From the NCBI RefSeq assembly GCF_012726295.1, contig NZ_JABAOB010000010.1:186001-250000 (forward strand): a DNA stretch of 64,000 nt. The letters are read 5' to 3'. Position 1 is the stretch's first letter. Every line of letters starts with the position of its first letter. Position numbers and translations under genes: made by a program. The stretch comes from Chitinophaga sp. Ak27. Lineage in GTDB: Bacteria > Bacteroidota > Bacteroidia > Chitinophagales > Chitinophagaceae. Of the stretch, positions 19,901 to 26,763 are shown piece after piece. Below the pieces are notes generated by a model. That model ran no database searches and was not told where the DNA came from. It worked only from the letters and a program-made list of their open reading frames with translations.

Positions 19901-22744
19901 TACGGTAGCGTTGATGCTGATATATACCTTGCCGGTATCATTGCCAGGCATATTGGCCGTTATACTGAGATGGTTACCCGTGCCGGTAGCGCCGGCAGTA
20001 ATATTCACTTTACCGGTAGACGTAGCTGACCAGCTTACATTGGTGAGTTTGGAAGAGATTACGTCTGTGATCATCGCATTTTGTGCATCACCCATGCCAG
20101 CGTTATCTACCACCAGTGAAAAATGGATCGCTTGCCCTGCCACCGCGCCGGCGGGAGCAGCTTTTACCGCCGCGAAGAAAGGCCGTCTTGCTACTGCTAT
20201 CACAGAAGTACTGGTGGCGCCATCGGGGTCTGGCTCTACCAGTGAAACCGCGTTGGCCGTATTGGTAAGATTTCCTTCGAAGGAAGATTTTATCTGCCCG
20301 GTTATTTTAACCGTAACGCTGGCCAATCCTACGGGGATACTGGCGTTGATATCGATGTTGGTATTGGTAGAATTATTTTGCAGGATTTGGGCCGCGCCAA
20401 TGACCGCAGTTTCGATGTTGCTCACGACAAAATCTGCCGGTATGACATCGGTGACATGTACATTGGAAGCGTTGCTGGGGCCTACGTTTCCTACCACTAT
20501 TTCGTAGGTAGTTTCCTGCCCGGCTAGGTATGGTCCAGATTCAAGCACACTTTTACCAATGCGTATATCTGCCCGGCTGGTATAGGTAAGCACTACGGTA
20601 TCTTTACGCGGCGGACAAACACCGTTGGTAGTAGTCCAAACCAAAGTAGCGGTGGTATTTGCCCCGATCGTAATCAGTGTTTTAGGGTTGGCGGTATTGG
20701 CAATCGTTGCATTTCCGCTGGCCACGCTCCACGCGCCGGTACCGGTGATAGCCGCATTGGCATCCATCTGGAATACGCCGGAGTTGTATTCCGTTTGGTC
20801 GGGACCAGCATTGGGTGCAGTAGATGGCGCCCATACCGTTACCTGCGTGTTGCTGGAAGTAGCCGGGCAGTTACCGTTGGCGATTGTCCATTTGAATTCA
20901 TAGGTGCCGGTAGTTAAGTTGCCTGCCACGGCACCAGGTTTATGAATGTCATCGAAACTGGCCTCTGTGGGGCCGCTTACCTGCGACCAGGTGCCCGTAC
21001 CTGCCACAGGAGTGTTACCTCCCAACGTGGCCTGGCTTACCTCGCAGAGGTTCTGAGGAGCACCTGCCACCGCGATGGTGGGTTTGGCGTCTATCGTTAA
21101 TGTTACCGGGTATTGCGGTGAACTACAGTTCACATCCGAACTGCTGAAAGTGACTAAAAAGTCGTACGTACCGGCGGGCGCATTAGAAGGTATGGGCACA
21201 CTTACCGGCGATGCGGTTAACGGCGCCGAAGATACAGGTGTAAATCCAGCCATGACCCGGGCGCCGGCAGTAATGCTATAAGTATTTGGAGCGCCGGAGG
21301 CAATACTATAAGGCAGGGAAAACAAGGCGGCTCCTGCGCAAACGGAACTCACCGGACCTACTGTAGCGGTAATAGCCGGGTTAACGGTAACTAATACTGG
21401 TACGGAAGTACCATCACCCTGGCAACCATTTACGGTAGCGGTTACACGATAATAACGGGAAGTGGTGAGCGCGCCGGTATTCAGGGTGGCGCCGGCTTGT
21501 CCGGACACAGTCGTCCACCCCGTACTGCCATTGGCACTGGTTTCCCATTGATACACAAAGCCGGTAGACGGTGTGCCTGTACCTGGCTTAGGAGTAACCG
21601 ACGCAGTAAGTGTAGTGGATGTATTATAACAGATGGCGTTTATGTCTGCAATAGATGTGGTGTAGTCGATCACTTTTAATTCAATCGGGGAGGAAGTAAC
21701 ACGGCAATTAAGGTTGCTGATTTCATTAATGCCTCCTGCCGCCACCACCCGATATTCAAATCCTGCCCGGGCGTTGGTGATCGGAAACGTCCGCTGGTTA
21801 CTGGCCTGGTTGTTTACAATACCACCTTCATTGGCCCAGTCGGCGGTACCTAACGCGCGTTTTTGTAATTGGAAAAAGTAATTGGAATAGCTACCTGCGG
21901 GCAGGCTTACACTTAGTGCTGTATTATTACCGGCGCATACAATACCTGCTGCCTGCGTAAATGTAATTGGCGGACCACAGGCAGCAAACGCAATATCATC
22001 CAATGCCAGGTCATTACCATTGCTGCTGGGCGTGTTACTGAATATCCTTAATATTACAGCGTTGGTGGTAGACGGCATCTGGAAAATGCCGGCTTGTCTT
22101 ACCCACGTGCCAGGACTCTGATAAGCTACCTGGCCCGTAGATACAGAAGTAATGGGTGTTCCGTTGGGGTTATTCGCATCTACTATATCAAAACGTAAAC
22201 TGGGCCTGGATACATTAGCACCGGTCTGGGGATTGATGTTCATAATCCAGGCAGAGAATTCGAAAGTAGTACCGGCACATAAACCGGTGATGGTTCTTTC
22301 ATAAAACTTTCCCGGGGTAGCTTCTGCATCTACCACCATACAATACCCCGTACCATCTGTAGAAGTATGATCGGGCCGGTCAACGAAGTAAGTGTTGTTA
22401 TAACCACGGGTGGTGTTACTGATCGTATACTGTCCGGGATAAGGCCCTGTGGGCCGGCTGGCGCCTACCGGCGTATAATAAGCATAGGTAGTAATGCCCG
22501 CAGGCAGGGGGCCTCCCAAAGTAGGTTTGGCAGCGGTAGGCGCTGTCCCGAAGGTTTCCTTGAACACCGGATCTCCAAGGGACCCAGTACATTGCTGCGC
22601 CGCTACCGAATGCGCCAGCAACAGGGTAAACAATAACAGGCTGCTGCCAAATAACAAACTACGGCTATACTTTCTAACATAGGTAGCTATTTGCTGGGTC
22701 CCGTTTATTTTGGTAAATAAAGGCCTAGTAAACTTATCGGTCAT
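11000..22744 (-). CDS. giant T9SS-secreted DUF11-repeat surface adhesin (3914 residues)
   Basis: Residues 1-50 are a long-n-region Sec signal (RSLLFGSSLLLFTLLLAHS). Residues 50-260 form a carbohydrate-binding-like domain (LRFDIVDANN, NDLALDDIAFAACG), followed by Ig/PKD-like domains to about residue 720. About 24 DUF11 (SdrD B-like/isopeptide-like) units of ~129 residues follow, each with the pattern KxGPxxxxAGxxIxYxxxVxNxGPSxA...TDxxPxxxxxxxW and ending NTAxVxPxE. The last 86 residues are a gliding-motility-associated C-terminal domain: FLPNVITPNGDGKND, IIYNRWGNQVYQ, LNEGTYFYILKL. That is a type-B T9SS sorting domain. Secretion through the T9SS and display on the surface for adhesion or gliding is inferred by analogy to SprB. 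It leads the operon with PorP/SprF and the TPR-PD40 protein. Units 20-23 are a recent two-unit duplication. Confidence 0.95.
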   Translation of the reverse strand: MTDKFTRPLFTKINGTQQIATYVRKYSRSLLFGSSLLLFTLLLAHSVAAQQCTGSLGDPVFKETFGTAPTAAKPTLGGPLPAGITTYAYYTPVGASRPTGPYPGQYTISNTTRGYNNTYFVDRPDHTSTDGTGYCMVVDAEATPGKFYERTITGLCAGTTFEFSAWIMNINPQTGANVSRPSLRFDIVDANNPNGTPITSVSTGQVAYQSPGTWVRQAGIFQMPSTTNAVILRIFSNTPSSNGNDLALDDIAFAACGPPITFTQAAGIVCAGNNTALSVSLPAGSYSNYFFQLQKRALGTADWANEGGIVNNQASNQRTFPITNARAGFEYRVVAAGGINEISNLNCRVTSSPIELKVIDYTTSIADINAICYNTSTTLTASVTPKPGTGTPSTGFVYQWETSANGSTGWTTVSGQAGATLNTGALTTSRYYRVTATVNGCQGDGTSVPVLVTVNPAITATVGPVSSVCAGAALFSLPYSIASGAPNTYSITAGARVMAGFTPVSSAPLTASPVSVPIPSNAPAGTYDFLVTFSSSDVNCSSPQYPVTLTIDAKPTIAVAGAPQNLCEVSQATLGGNTPVAGTGTWSQVSGPTEASFDDIHKPGAVAGNLTTGTYEFKWTIANGNCPATSSNTQVTVWAPSTAPNAGPDQTEYNSGVFQMDANAAITGTGAWSVASGNATIANTANPKTLITIGANTTATLVWTTTNGVCPPRKDTVVLTYTSRADIRIGKSVLESGPYLAGQETTYEIVVGNVGPSNASNVHVTDVIPADFVVSNIETAVIGAAQILQNNSTNTNIDINASIPVGLASVTVKITGQIKSSFEGNLTNTANAVSLVEPDPDGATSTSVIAVARRPFFAAVKAAPAGAVAGQAIHFSLVVDNAGMGDAQNAMITDVISSKLTNVSWSATSTGKVNITAGATGTGNHLSITANMPGNDTGKVYISINATVNAAATGNIDNTATVTPTETTVPPVNSNTTNTLITSTPGLLIDKSRTSPVIAIAGQEIDYVLTLLNNGPSNAVATIITDTVPATVQNVTWTTVAQGSATVTNGASGNGNIIRVTGNVPAGSSNRILVYVKGTVSADYTGTIQNMVTATPSEPGIPPLTDTDVATVQKSVKLDIQKSGPTTAVAGEQISYTVDVRNDGPSNTSNTLIRDIVPTALENVSWRASVLSGTAFIRSGATGNVNKMEVTADMNAGATIRIIITGTIAPPTFNPIENTAQVVPVEPGFPPVNSNEVVTNIQRQSALDITKTGPDTANAGNNIIYTITAANNGPSNSRGVTITDLVPATIQQVTWIAVANGNAAVSGPTTGTGNNIAVTGDIATGIGNAIVVTVRGKIDPSFSGKITNKAVIIPAAGEGTGDSSTKVTTVNRLPQLTISKVAPALVRSGDTVTYNIQVANPGNADAQNLVITDVVPAALTSVQWTATTTGAATIGSGANGTGNNVQVTASIPAGTANEVNIVVKGKTSPAVEGLITNTATVTPSEAVPPVSATADVRTRRRPEFNITKSGPTTLNAGEKIIYTILVNNIGISDAQNLLIKDTVPGAITQVTWTATTSNSATIVNGGTGAGNILAITANLPGGNNSGVAITVTGTVDPTFNGTFQNVANYQSTENVSPGISNPVVTTVQQKSAVHITKSGPVVANAGDNITYTLQVTNAGPSTAVNTLITDQLPAILQNAAWTATASGGATISTGNTGSGNSVSVTGTIPAKTGVINITVNALVPPGAAAGSIRNFAIATPDEAGMPPANSDTVVTVIKQKSGLLITKIAPSTANAGESIVYGVKVVNVGPSDAHGAVITDAIPATILNPTWMATPFGNASITGSTTGTGNQLTVTADIPAGDSNYIAIIINGTIKDDFAGQLMNTAVATPAEPGLTPVNSTITTTVTRKAVLKVHKSGPANITAGNRLRYIIDVTNTGPGSASNVTISDVIPAGIINATWTAAGLSGAVINSGNTGTGNIQLKADIPGNSLAVVHIEIDGQVDPGYTSPTLLNKAVALNDPSVTPAGDSSSVLTTVARLANLNIVKSGPANAAAGEPMQYILTIRNAGPSNATGVQIGDVLPFGLLNGSWTATGTGNIQHISPAKGNGNVSLTADIPADTSTLTVTINGIVSPALVNGTMISNTAVVTLPAGSPLVDPNLGDNTSTIATVIDNDPIVRIGKTGPAITHVGDSIFYRIVVSNGGSGNITNALIQDMVPSAVTVAYWTATGTGDAIVTGAASGNSNTLQTTGSMPVGGPNTIVIMVAGVVNNTAGTSITNTATVTAGANKSSSVTTSVDHSTDVSIVKSAPQQLNAGEAITYTIQVFNAGPNDVDDLVINDQVPADITSVSWYAIASGNATVLGQGRVDSTGNAISLPAKLAAGSGNYITITVNGLISGATTANSITNTATVTVNGVVDYNPANNSSSATTTIGKLTGVQVHKSGPKQAVGGNAITYSIVVTNSGPSDAIGININDMVPAVIKNVSWMASVNGAAGITGAFSGTGSNISTSANIPGGTGNNVTITVTGIVDNDFEGTIVNTANVTGTGIPPVSDSVVTLVNRQTQVNLYKDGPATVTAGDKMSYMITLTNNGPGYARNLLISDSIDARLQQPTWTTQVTNGAVINTGTSGSGQFLLVNADIPPGVNATVVITITGTIAPNASGTLSNYAGVSKPTGEWIATPPVITEIVQHPALHITKNGPASLNAGQTIHYLLQVNNDGISNATNAKITDLVPAGISLVQWNVQSVSGGAVVTSGNTGTGNDIQLTANMPAGAGIVVSITGKTDSTFAGSIVNSAIVIPSEAGNTPDTGTVQTVITLKPGLNITKTGPATLTAGATITYTIRAANDGPSTATNALLTDQVPAGITHVTWSASAAGKATINGAATGTGNGVNLLATIPPGAGNNIAVTVTGVVDPAFRDTLDNIAIITPAEPGIPADSSDLVKTVVTANPQLLIQKDGPANITAGQPITYTITVGNQGLSNAVNAKITDIIPATITAVQWEASADGQATISGPASGTGNNISITGNIPAADSNAIVITVNGIVANNARGAIINTATVTPSETGAVASQSTVTTNVDVQALVRITKSGPATMIRGTEATYIINVVNPGPSNANDVDITDVIPGVLTNVSWTATAVHSATITAGATGTGNTMKVTANLPATDTSGLSIVITGTVSQTAPTGTVTNTAHAILNEQNGADIPSRPVVSTITGLTDLVITKTGPAEVYEGGQVIYQLTITNNGPSDANGATLNDVLPAGLSKASVAVSQSTNGTGNIQASVNNSIASATLGTFPVGAQTVLQVSGIAVAPGTLSNTAVVNTPAGLPDADSSNNTSETVTTNVLAKSALKVMKTIAPPQGPYVVGQQITYTITATNTGKAAVNPVIVNDQLPAATLVSDPVFTAPVKGTATFNTAQRQLQWNIGLLDAGETTTWSYNIILTGPGNTQNTAVVNGPPDVSTPDTSTVIIPVQKNTDLSITKTGPANVFEHGKVTYVLTINNAGPMAADGATVQDVLPAGLSQTAISITQNTGGAANIQTGITSSAATATIGTFPVGGQVVLQITGVASTSGTLLNTAVVNTPAGLPDADSSNNTSKTVATGVIKQAILKVVKSVSPSTGPYSVGQRITYTITASNTGNTTVAPVIVNDVLPPATLVSDPLYNTPQTGTISFNSNTRVLQWNIGTLSGGATTTWSYDVTITGAGEVLNTATISGPPDESVPDSSTVSITTDKFANLKVMKKLDTEPPLNVGQLLQFTITAINNGPNQATGVVMKDTLQSMIDKPLTINTSKGNATYDPTTRTISWQLAELANGAQETLTFTAKLASGGNINNTATISGNETDVDLTDNTASITEAITGADIFLPNVITPNGDGKNDFFVVPGLDRYPGSTLIIYNRWGNQVYQNKNYDNKWNGLGLNEGTYFYILKLNTPQGERDLKGWVELLR
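11270..20578 (-). repeat. array of ~24 DUF11-coding repeats, ~388 bp period
   Basis: Counting the recurring unit start (hydrophobic-x-I-x-K-x-G-P) along the adhesin gives about 24 units of 125-135 residues between 20578 and 11270. Most units share the W-x-A core and a G-x-G-N-x motif. The first unit and the last five are more divergent than the middle ones. At the DNA level the units are clearly related but not identical, so the array is old with some recent duplication. Confidence 0.85.
11642..13190 (-). repeat. recent tandem duplication of a two-domain block inside the adhesin
   Basis: Units 20-21 (about 12416-13190) and 22-23 (about 11642-12415) alternate in type. Units 20 and 22 both contain NTAVVNTPAGLPDADSSNNT, and 21 and 23 both contain LVSDP..., QWNIG and TTTWSY. 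At the DNA level, matching stretches around 12051-12110 and 12826-12885 are highly similar and lie about 775 bp apart, the length of two units. Confidence 0.75.
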
Positions 22745-23065
22745 AAGCTTTCATATTTGGAGAAAATAACACCAGGCTATCTTTCATTGCTGAACTATAG
22801 CGGATTTGGTCGATCCCTGGATTAAAAATTCACATGACATTCGGGCAAACGGGTCTCGGTACGCTTAATATAGCGTATACATGTTTAAGCTTTGTTTACA
22901 TCATCCTTTTAAAACACCGTAGAATGAGGAGAATACTGTAGCCAATCAACAAACATTCACAGTAACAGCATCTTGTCAGTCAATACAACAATGAAAAAAT
23001 AGAAAGGTTCATTAACTAATTTTTTTCTCGCGGAGGGGCAAAGCAGCGAAGAAAAAAGTACGCTA
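22745..23065. other. 321-bp intergenic region upstream of the giant adhesin
   Basis: It separates the adhesin start (22744, minus) from the DUF92 stop (23066, minus), so it should hold the adhesin operon promoter. I found no exact TAnnTTTG on the minus strand. There is a short imperfect palindrome with GCTTAA/TTAAGC ends near 22869-22896 and no open frame worth calling. The 3' end of the DUF92 gene cluster has no strong hairpin. Confidence 0.5.
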
Positions 23066-23788
23066 CTATGAAAGCAGATATAGCGCTACCGCTATCAGTC
23101 CTCCTGATAGCGTATTCAAAAAATTGACCGTATCATTTCCTATTACCTGCTTACGTTCCAACGTGGCTCCCAGCAAGGAATCGACTACGTTACCCAGTAT
23201 GCCGCCAATCAGCACCAACAACGCGCGGCGATATCCTCCGAAAAAAAACCAGTAGAGCACGGCCAGTAACAATGCGCCCGCAGCCCCCAGTAACGTGCCT
23301 TCCAGGCTAATTACTCCATCTAATCCTTTTGCTTCTTTTTTGAAGGTGAGTATATTACGGAAGTTGCGGCCGTATACCGTTCCCAGTTCAGACGATACGG
23401 TATCCGCAGTAGCTGCCGCCAGACTTCCTGCTGCCATCAGTATAAATAAACGTTCGTGGTCGGGGTATGAAAGTGCCAGCAGGGCCGATATGCCGGCAAC
23501 GCCTCCATTGGCAAATACTTGCCCGGCGGTTCGCTTTTCTGCATGTTGCTCTCCGGGAACGGTCTTCAACCCTTTCTTATGCCCGGTGGCCGCCACGCCG
23601 GTGATAAAGAAAGCGCCTAACAGTAACAGCCCTCCGTAGCCGATGCCGAGGGCCACGCACATACCCAGTATGGCGGCGGTAACAGCGGCGGGGCCGGTGA
23701 GTTTTCCTTTTTTTACACAAAGAAATGCGACGATAATAATGATTATCGCCGCGATAGCCAGTTCTGTTAAAGACGTGAGTTGCATCAT
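23066..23788 (-). CDS. DUF92 family integral membrane protein
   Basis: 240 residues, six or so membrane segments, with the family signatures GYGGLLLLGAFFITGVAAT, the KRTAGQVFANGGVAG stretch, a region DTVSSELGTVYGR and an end reading GNVVDSLLGATLERK..GNDTVNFLNTLSGG. DUF92/TIGR00297 proteins include plant phytyl-phosphate kinase VTE6, so a lipid- or prenyl-alcohol-related kinase role is possible but unproven in bacteria. The ATG at 23788 is preferred over a TTG at 23797. It is the last of three closely spaced minus-strand genes (28 nt after the DUF5946 gene). Confidence 0.88.
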   Translation of the reverse strand: MMQLTSLTELAIAAIIIIIVAFLCVKKGKLTGPAAVTAAILGMCVALGIGYGGLLLLGAFFITGVAATGHKKGLKTVPGEQHAEKRTAGQVFANGGVAGISALLALSYPDHERLFILMAAGSLAAATADTVSSELGTVYGRNFRNILTFKKEAKGLDGVISLEGTLLGAAGALLLAVLYWFFFGGYRRALLVLIGGILGNVVDSLLGATLERKQVIGNDTVNFLNTLSGGLIAVALYLLS

Positions 23789-23816
23789 GGGATGCAAAAC
23801 TATACAAATGTTTCTT

Positions 23817-24299
23817 TTAAATATAGGGAGTTGCTTTTTCCTTTACCCAGTTGTGATCAGGCGCCCAGCTATCCCATACCGCCCGGGCCCATTTCTGCAT
23901 CGCGGCATACAGCTCTTCTGCTCCCGGCGCTTTCAGTACATCCTGCACCGTTATACCTGCCGACGTAGCCGGAGGTGGTGGCGGCTCCCAGGTTTGTTTC
24001 ACGATAATGCTATGTACATGTTGTACCTGCCGGCCGGTGAAACCATGCTCCAATGCCAGGTATAGCCCTATCAGCGCGTAAGCGGTGGTAATCGGTTTAG
24101 ACACGCCTCCTGCATGTTGGGCGCCATAGGTATCCACCGCCAGCTGGTGACGGAAATCCGGATGCTTCATTGCAAAGGTGCGAAACGACAGTTCATTGAA
24201 AAGATCTTCGCATTCGCCGGAAGCATTGTACCTGTCGGACGGCGCCAGCTGGGCGTCTGCAAGCTGCAGGCGGCAACCGGGGCAAATGATTTTACTCAT
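23817..24299 (-). CDS. DUF5946 family protein
   Basis: 160 residues, cytoplasmic. It starts MSKIICPGCRLQLADA with a CPGC knuckle and continues RYNASGECEDLFNEL, HQLAVDTYGAQHAGG and a downstream LEHGFTGRQVQHVH. This Cys/His pattern matches what I recall of DUF5946, a family with a likely metal site and no known activity. The ATG at 24299 is used; upstream codons overlap the neighbouring gene. It lies 19 nt after the stop of the secreted metallo-beta-lactamase-fold gene, suggesting cotranscription, though one product is exported and the other is not. Confidence 0.8.
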   Translation of the reverse strand: MSKIICPGCRLQLADAQLAPSDRYNASGECEDLFNELSFRTFAMKHPDFRHQLAVDTYGAQHAGGVSKPITTAYALIGLYLALEHGFTGRQVQHVHSIIVKQTWEPPPPPATSAGITVQDVLKAPGAEELYAAMQKWARAVWDSWAPDHNWVKEKATPYI

Positions 24300-24318
24300 G
24301 CTGCATGGATTAATGATT

Positions 24319-25074
24319 TTATTTCGCGTACCAGTCGCGCAACCGCACGTCGATATGCTTGTTGCCCGCATCAACGAGTTTTTTAAACTGGTTCACATCA
24401 CTTAAACCGTTTTTGCCGCGGTAGTGATATGGATATACGATTTTGGGTTTGAATGCCAATACCGCATCTGCCGCCTCGGGCACATCCATGGTGTAGGGCA
24501 GGTTCATGCATACAAAGGCTACGTCTATATTTTTCAGGCTACGCATTTCTGGGATGCCCTGGGTATCTCCGGAAATATATACCTGTTCTTTCCCAATGGT
24601 AAGTACGTAACCATTTCCCCTGCCTTTGGTATGCATGGCAGTGGAACTTTCAGGCAGGTTATACATTGGCAGGGCCGCAATGGCAAAACCGGCTTCGGTT
24701 TGCTGATCGCCATTTTTCATGATCACCACGCCCTTTTTTTCGGCGTCCGGTAATTTCGCTGCCACTACTGCCGGCACTACCAGGATGGTATTGGGTGTAC
24801 GGATGGCGGCGAGGGTAGCCGGATCGAAGTGGTCGCCATGTATATCTGTTACCAGGATCAAGTCTGGTGCTGCCAGGCCCTGGTATTTCCCGGCGCCGCC
24901 TACCGGGTCTATATAAATCGCTTTGCCGTTAGCCTGTAATACCAGGCTGGCGTGTTCAACAGGCTGAATGGTTAACGGTCCCGCTGCAGTGCTGACTACA
25001 TCCGGTTTAATGCGCTGGGCATATACCATGGCGGCAGCCAGTAAGAAACATAAAGAGAGGATAGTACGCTTCAT
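24319..25074 (-). CDS. secreted metallo-beta-lactamase-fold hydrolase (UlaG-like)
   Basis: 251 residues, signal peptide (MKRTILSLCFLLAAAMVYAQ). The MBL core is visible: VEHASLVLQANGKAIYIDP at the N terminus, LILVTDIHGDHFD (D77-x-H79-x-D81-H82) in place of the usual HxHxDH, GYVLTIGKEQVYISGDTQG with the metal-ligand Asp, and PKIVYPYHYRG with the last His. The first metal His is Asp, as in other secreted members I recall of this group, so a modified metal site is expected. The substrate is unknown; broad L-ascorbate lactonase-like or phosphodiester hydrolysis are family possibilities. It starts the MBL-DUF5946-DUF92 run and is separated from the upstream DUF6600 gene by a palindromic element. 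Confidence 0.88.
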   Translation of the reverse strand: MKRTILSLCFLLAAAMVYAQRIKPDVVSTAAGPLTIQPVEHASLVLQANGKAIYIDPVGGAGKYQGLAAPDLILVTDIHGDHFDPATLAAIRTPNTILVVPAVVAAKLPDAEKKGVVIMKNGDQQTEAGFAIAALPMYNLPESSTAMHTKGRGNGYVLTIGKEQVYISGDTQGIPEMRSLKNIDVAFVCMNLPYTMDVPEAADAVLAFKPKIVYPYHYRGKNGLSDVNQFKKLVDAGNKHIDVRLRDWYAK

Positions 25075-25124
25075 AAAAAAAGATTGTGTCTATAAATTTA
25101 AGTAAAAAGCCCTGAAAGCTGAAA

Positions 25125-25214
25125 GCGAAAAGCATAAAGCAAAAAGCTATTGAAGCGAATATTTAAATCGGATTAGTCATTCGCTTCAATAGCTTTTTGC
25201 TTTATGCTTTTCGC
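25125..25214. repeat. dispersed palindromic element, copy 2 (36-bp perfect arms)
   Basis: Arms at 25125-25160 and 25179-25214 are perfectly complementary over 36 bp around an 18-nt loop. It lies 11 bp past the stop codon of the DUF6600 gene (minus). The segment AGCGAATATTTAAATCG plus GTCATTCGCTTCAATAGC matches copy 1 (4377-4459) with a 2-bp indel and few substitutions. AAAGC motifs repeat along the arms (AAAGCATAAAGCAAAAAGC). Confidence 0.88.
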
Positions 25215-25225
25215 CTTTAGCTCCA

Positions 25226-26173
25226 CTAATGCCTTCCTCCTACGCGGCTACCACCACCTACCCTGTTTACGGGCAGTTGCTGCACATTCATCCTTTGTTC
25301 GGGTGGGCGGGCAGTGGGCCAGTTATCGTCGATTCGTACCGGCCTGGCTACATTTTGCTGCGCCTGACGGAATTCCCGTGGCCGTGGCGCTGTTACCCTG
25401 CCGGTACCGCCGTCGCCCGGGCGTTGCACCTGCGGACGATATATGTGCATTTCGTTGCCTTCGTGTTTTACCAGGTTGGCGGCATTGACCGGCCTGATAG
25501 GCACGGGCGTTACCGTGCGATGGGTATATTGCGCTACTTCGTTGGCAGCGGGTCCCCTGGAATAATATTGATTATGCATGCTGGTACTACCAAAGTTGTT
25601 GATGATAGTAACCCGGCCGGAGATATTAGTTACCGATCCCGGCCGTTGAAGCACGCTGCCCAGGTTATGGTCATAGATATGTTCCCGGGGACAAACATTC
25701 CAATAGAAGTCGTGCGGACGCCAGGCGCCAAATTGTACCCCGGCGTTTACATCCGGCATAAGGGGCGCCCAGCAATAACTGCCATCCAGCGATCCCCAGG
25801 TAACCCAGGCGGGCGACCAAACATAACCAGGCACCCATAACCAGCCATAGGCGTTGTCATATAACCAGCGGCCATAGTGAAACGGCGCCCAACCCCAGCT
25901 GTAATCAGACATCCACGCCCAGCCTTCGTCGCTATAGTCCCAATACCCATTAGTGGCATAAGGCCTGAAATCATCATCTACATTCGGGCTCCATACATTC
26001 CCGTAGGAAGGATAGTCCATCCAGGTACCATAAGGCGATAAATCGTCGTAAAAAGTCTGGTAAGTGATATTGCCGTTGGCCGGCCCCTGGAGCTGATCCA
26101 TACTATGTGTAGTAGCACAGCTGTTTGCCAGGAAAGCGATCAACAGCAATATCCACATCGTTTTGTTAAACAT
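25226..26173 (-). CDS. DUF6600 family lipoprotein
   Basis: 315 residues. A lipoprotein signal (WILLLIAFLANSC, C19) is followed by the very aromatic DUF6600-type region: YDDLSPYGTWMDYPSYGNVWSP, GYWDYSDEGWAWMSDYSWGWAPFHYGRW and DNAYGWLWVPGYVWSPAWVTWG. The last ~100 residues are Pro/Arg/Gln-rich and probably disordered, ending in a Gly/Arg tail. The ATG at 26173 is preferred over a TTG at 26188, since it fits the 11-nt gap to the preceding gene. The role is unknown; the W/Y-rich repeats suggest cell-envelope binding. It forms a two-gene unit with the PepSY-like gene upstream and is closed by the palindromic element. Confidence 0.88.
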   Translation of the reverse strand: MFNKTMWILLLIAFLANSCATTHSMDQLQGPANGNITYQTFYDDLSPYGTWMDYPSYGNVWSPNVDDDFRPYATNGYWDYSDEGWAWMSDYSWGWAPFHYGRWLYDNAYGWLWVPGYVWSPAWVTWGSLDGSYCWAPLMPDVNAGVQFGAWRPHDFYWNVCPREHIYDHNLGSVLQRPGSVTNISGRVTIINNFGSTSMHNQYYSRGPAANEVAQYTHRTVTPVPIRPVNAANLVKHEGNEMHIYRPQVQRPGDGGTGRVTAPRPREFRQAQQNVARPVRIDDNWPTARPPEQRMNVQQLPVNRVGGGSRVGGRH

Positions 26174-26184
26174 GGTATAACCTT

Positions 26185-26763
26185 TCAAAATTTAATGTCA
26201 CTCATTTCTGCGAAAAATCCTACATTTCCAAGCATATCTACCTTCAATACAACCGGTTGATTCTTTTTATTTTTTAGTTCTATGAAATAATTATCAGCGT
26301 CTTCAAACTGCATCCCATAAAGGATCATATCTGTTTCATTGGCTTCATTATCATCAAAAAAAACGACTGGCGCTTTCTCGTAATTCGAATAATGCTTTGC
26401 GATATCTTTCTGCGCCACTACCGGTAAATCGCTAAACTTTGCCGGGGCAGTTGTACCTACCAACCTGGCATTGTAGTCGTAATAAGCCGACATGGACACG
26501 CCTTTTTCATTCAGAAAAGATACCTTGTCGAAGTACATATTGTGGGTCCAAACCATGTTGGAAGTATTACTAAAGTCCCTGTCGAATGCCTGTTTTGACT
26601 GAAAACTGACCTCGGAGCCCTTCAGCTCTCTCAGGGTTATCTTGCGTTCGTGGCGTTCTTTACGGGCCTCTTTGCGGGAGCCGGCCATGGCAAAGGTATT
26701 GGGCTGTGCATAAACGGAGCAGGTGACTGCTGTGAAGGCGAGAAGCATGATTACTTTTTTCAT
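26185..26763 (-). CDS. secreted PepSY-like protein of unknown function
   Basis: 192 residues with a signal peptide (MKKVIMLLAFTAVTCSVYAQ). A basic stretch (RKEARKERHERK) is followed by a fold with two similar halves: FDRDFSNTSNMVWTHNMYFDKVSFL..AYYDYNARLVGTT and YEKAPVVFFDDNEANETDMILYGMQFEDADNYFIELKN. This looks like the PepSY-like/BLIP-like periplasmic proteins common in Bacteroidota. The frame is open well upstream, but the ATG at 26763 is chosen because it begins the signal peptide. It ends 11 nt before the DUF6600 lipoprotein start. Function unassigned. Confidence 0.75.
   Translation of the reverse strand: MKKVIMLLAFTAVTCSVYAQPNTFAMAGSRKEARKERHERKITLRELKGSEVSFQSKQAFDRDFSNTSNMVWTHNMYFDKVSFLNEKGVSMSAYYDYNARLVGTTAPAKFSDLPVVAQKDIAKHYSNYEKAPVVFFDDNEANETDMILYGMQFEDADNYFIELKNKKNQPVVLKVDMLGNVGFFAEMSDIKF

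Noticed and set aside
11270..20578. Possible CRISPR or satellite array
   Set aside because: The ~388-bp repetition follows protein domain boundaries in one frame; there are no short identical repeats with unique spacers.
22869..22896. Palindrome upstream of the giant adhesin as an operator
   Set aside because: Only the six end bases pair; such matches are common by chance in AT-rich DNA.
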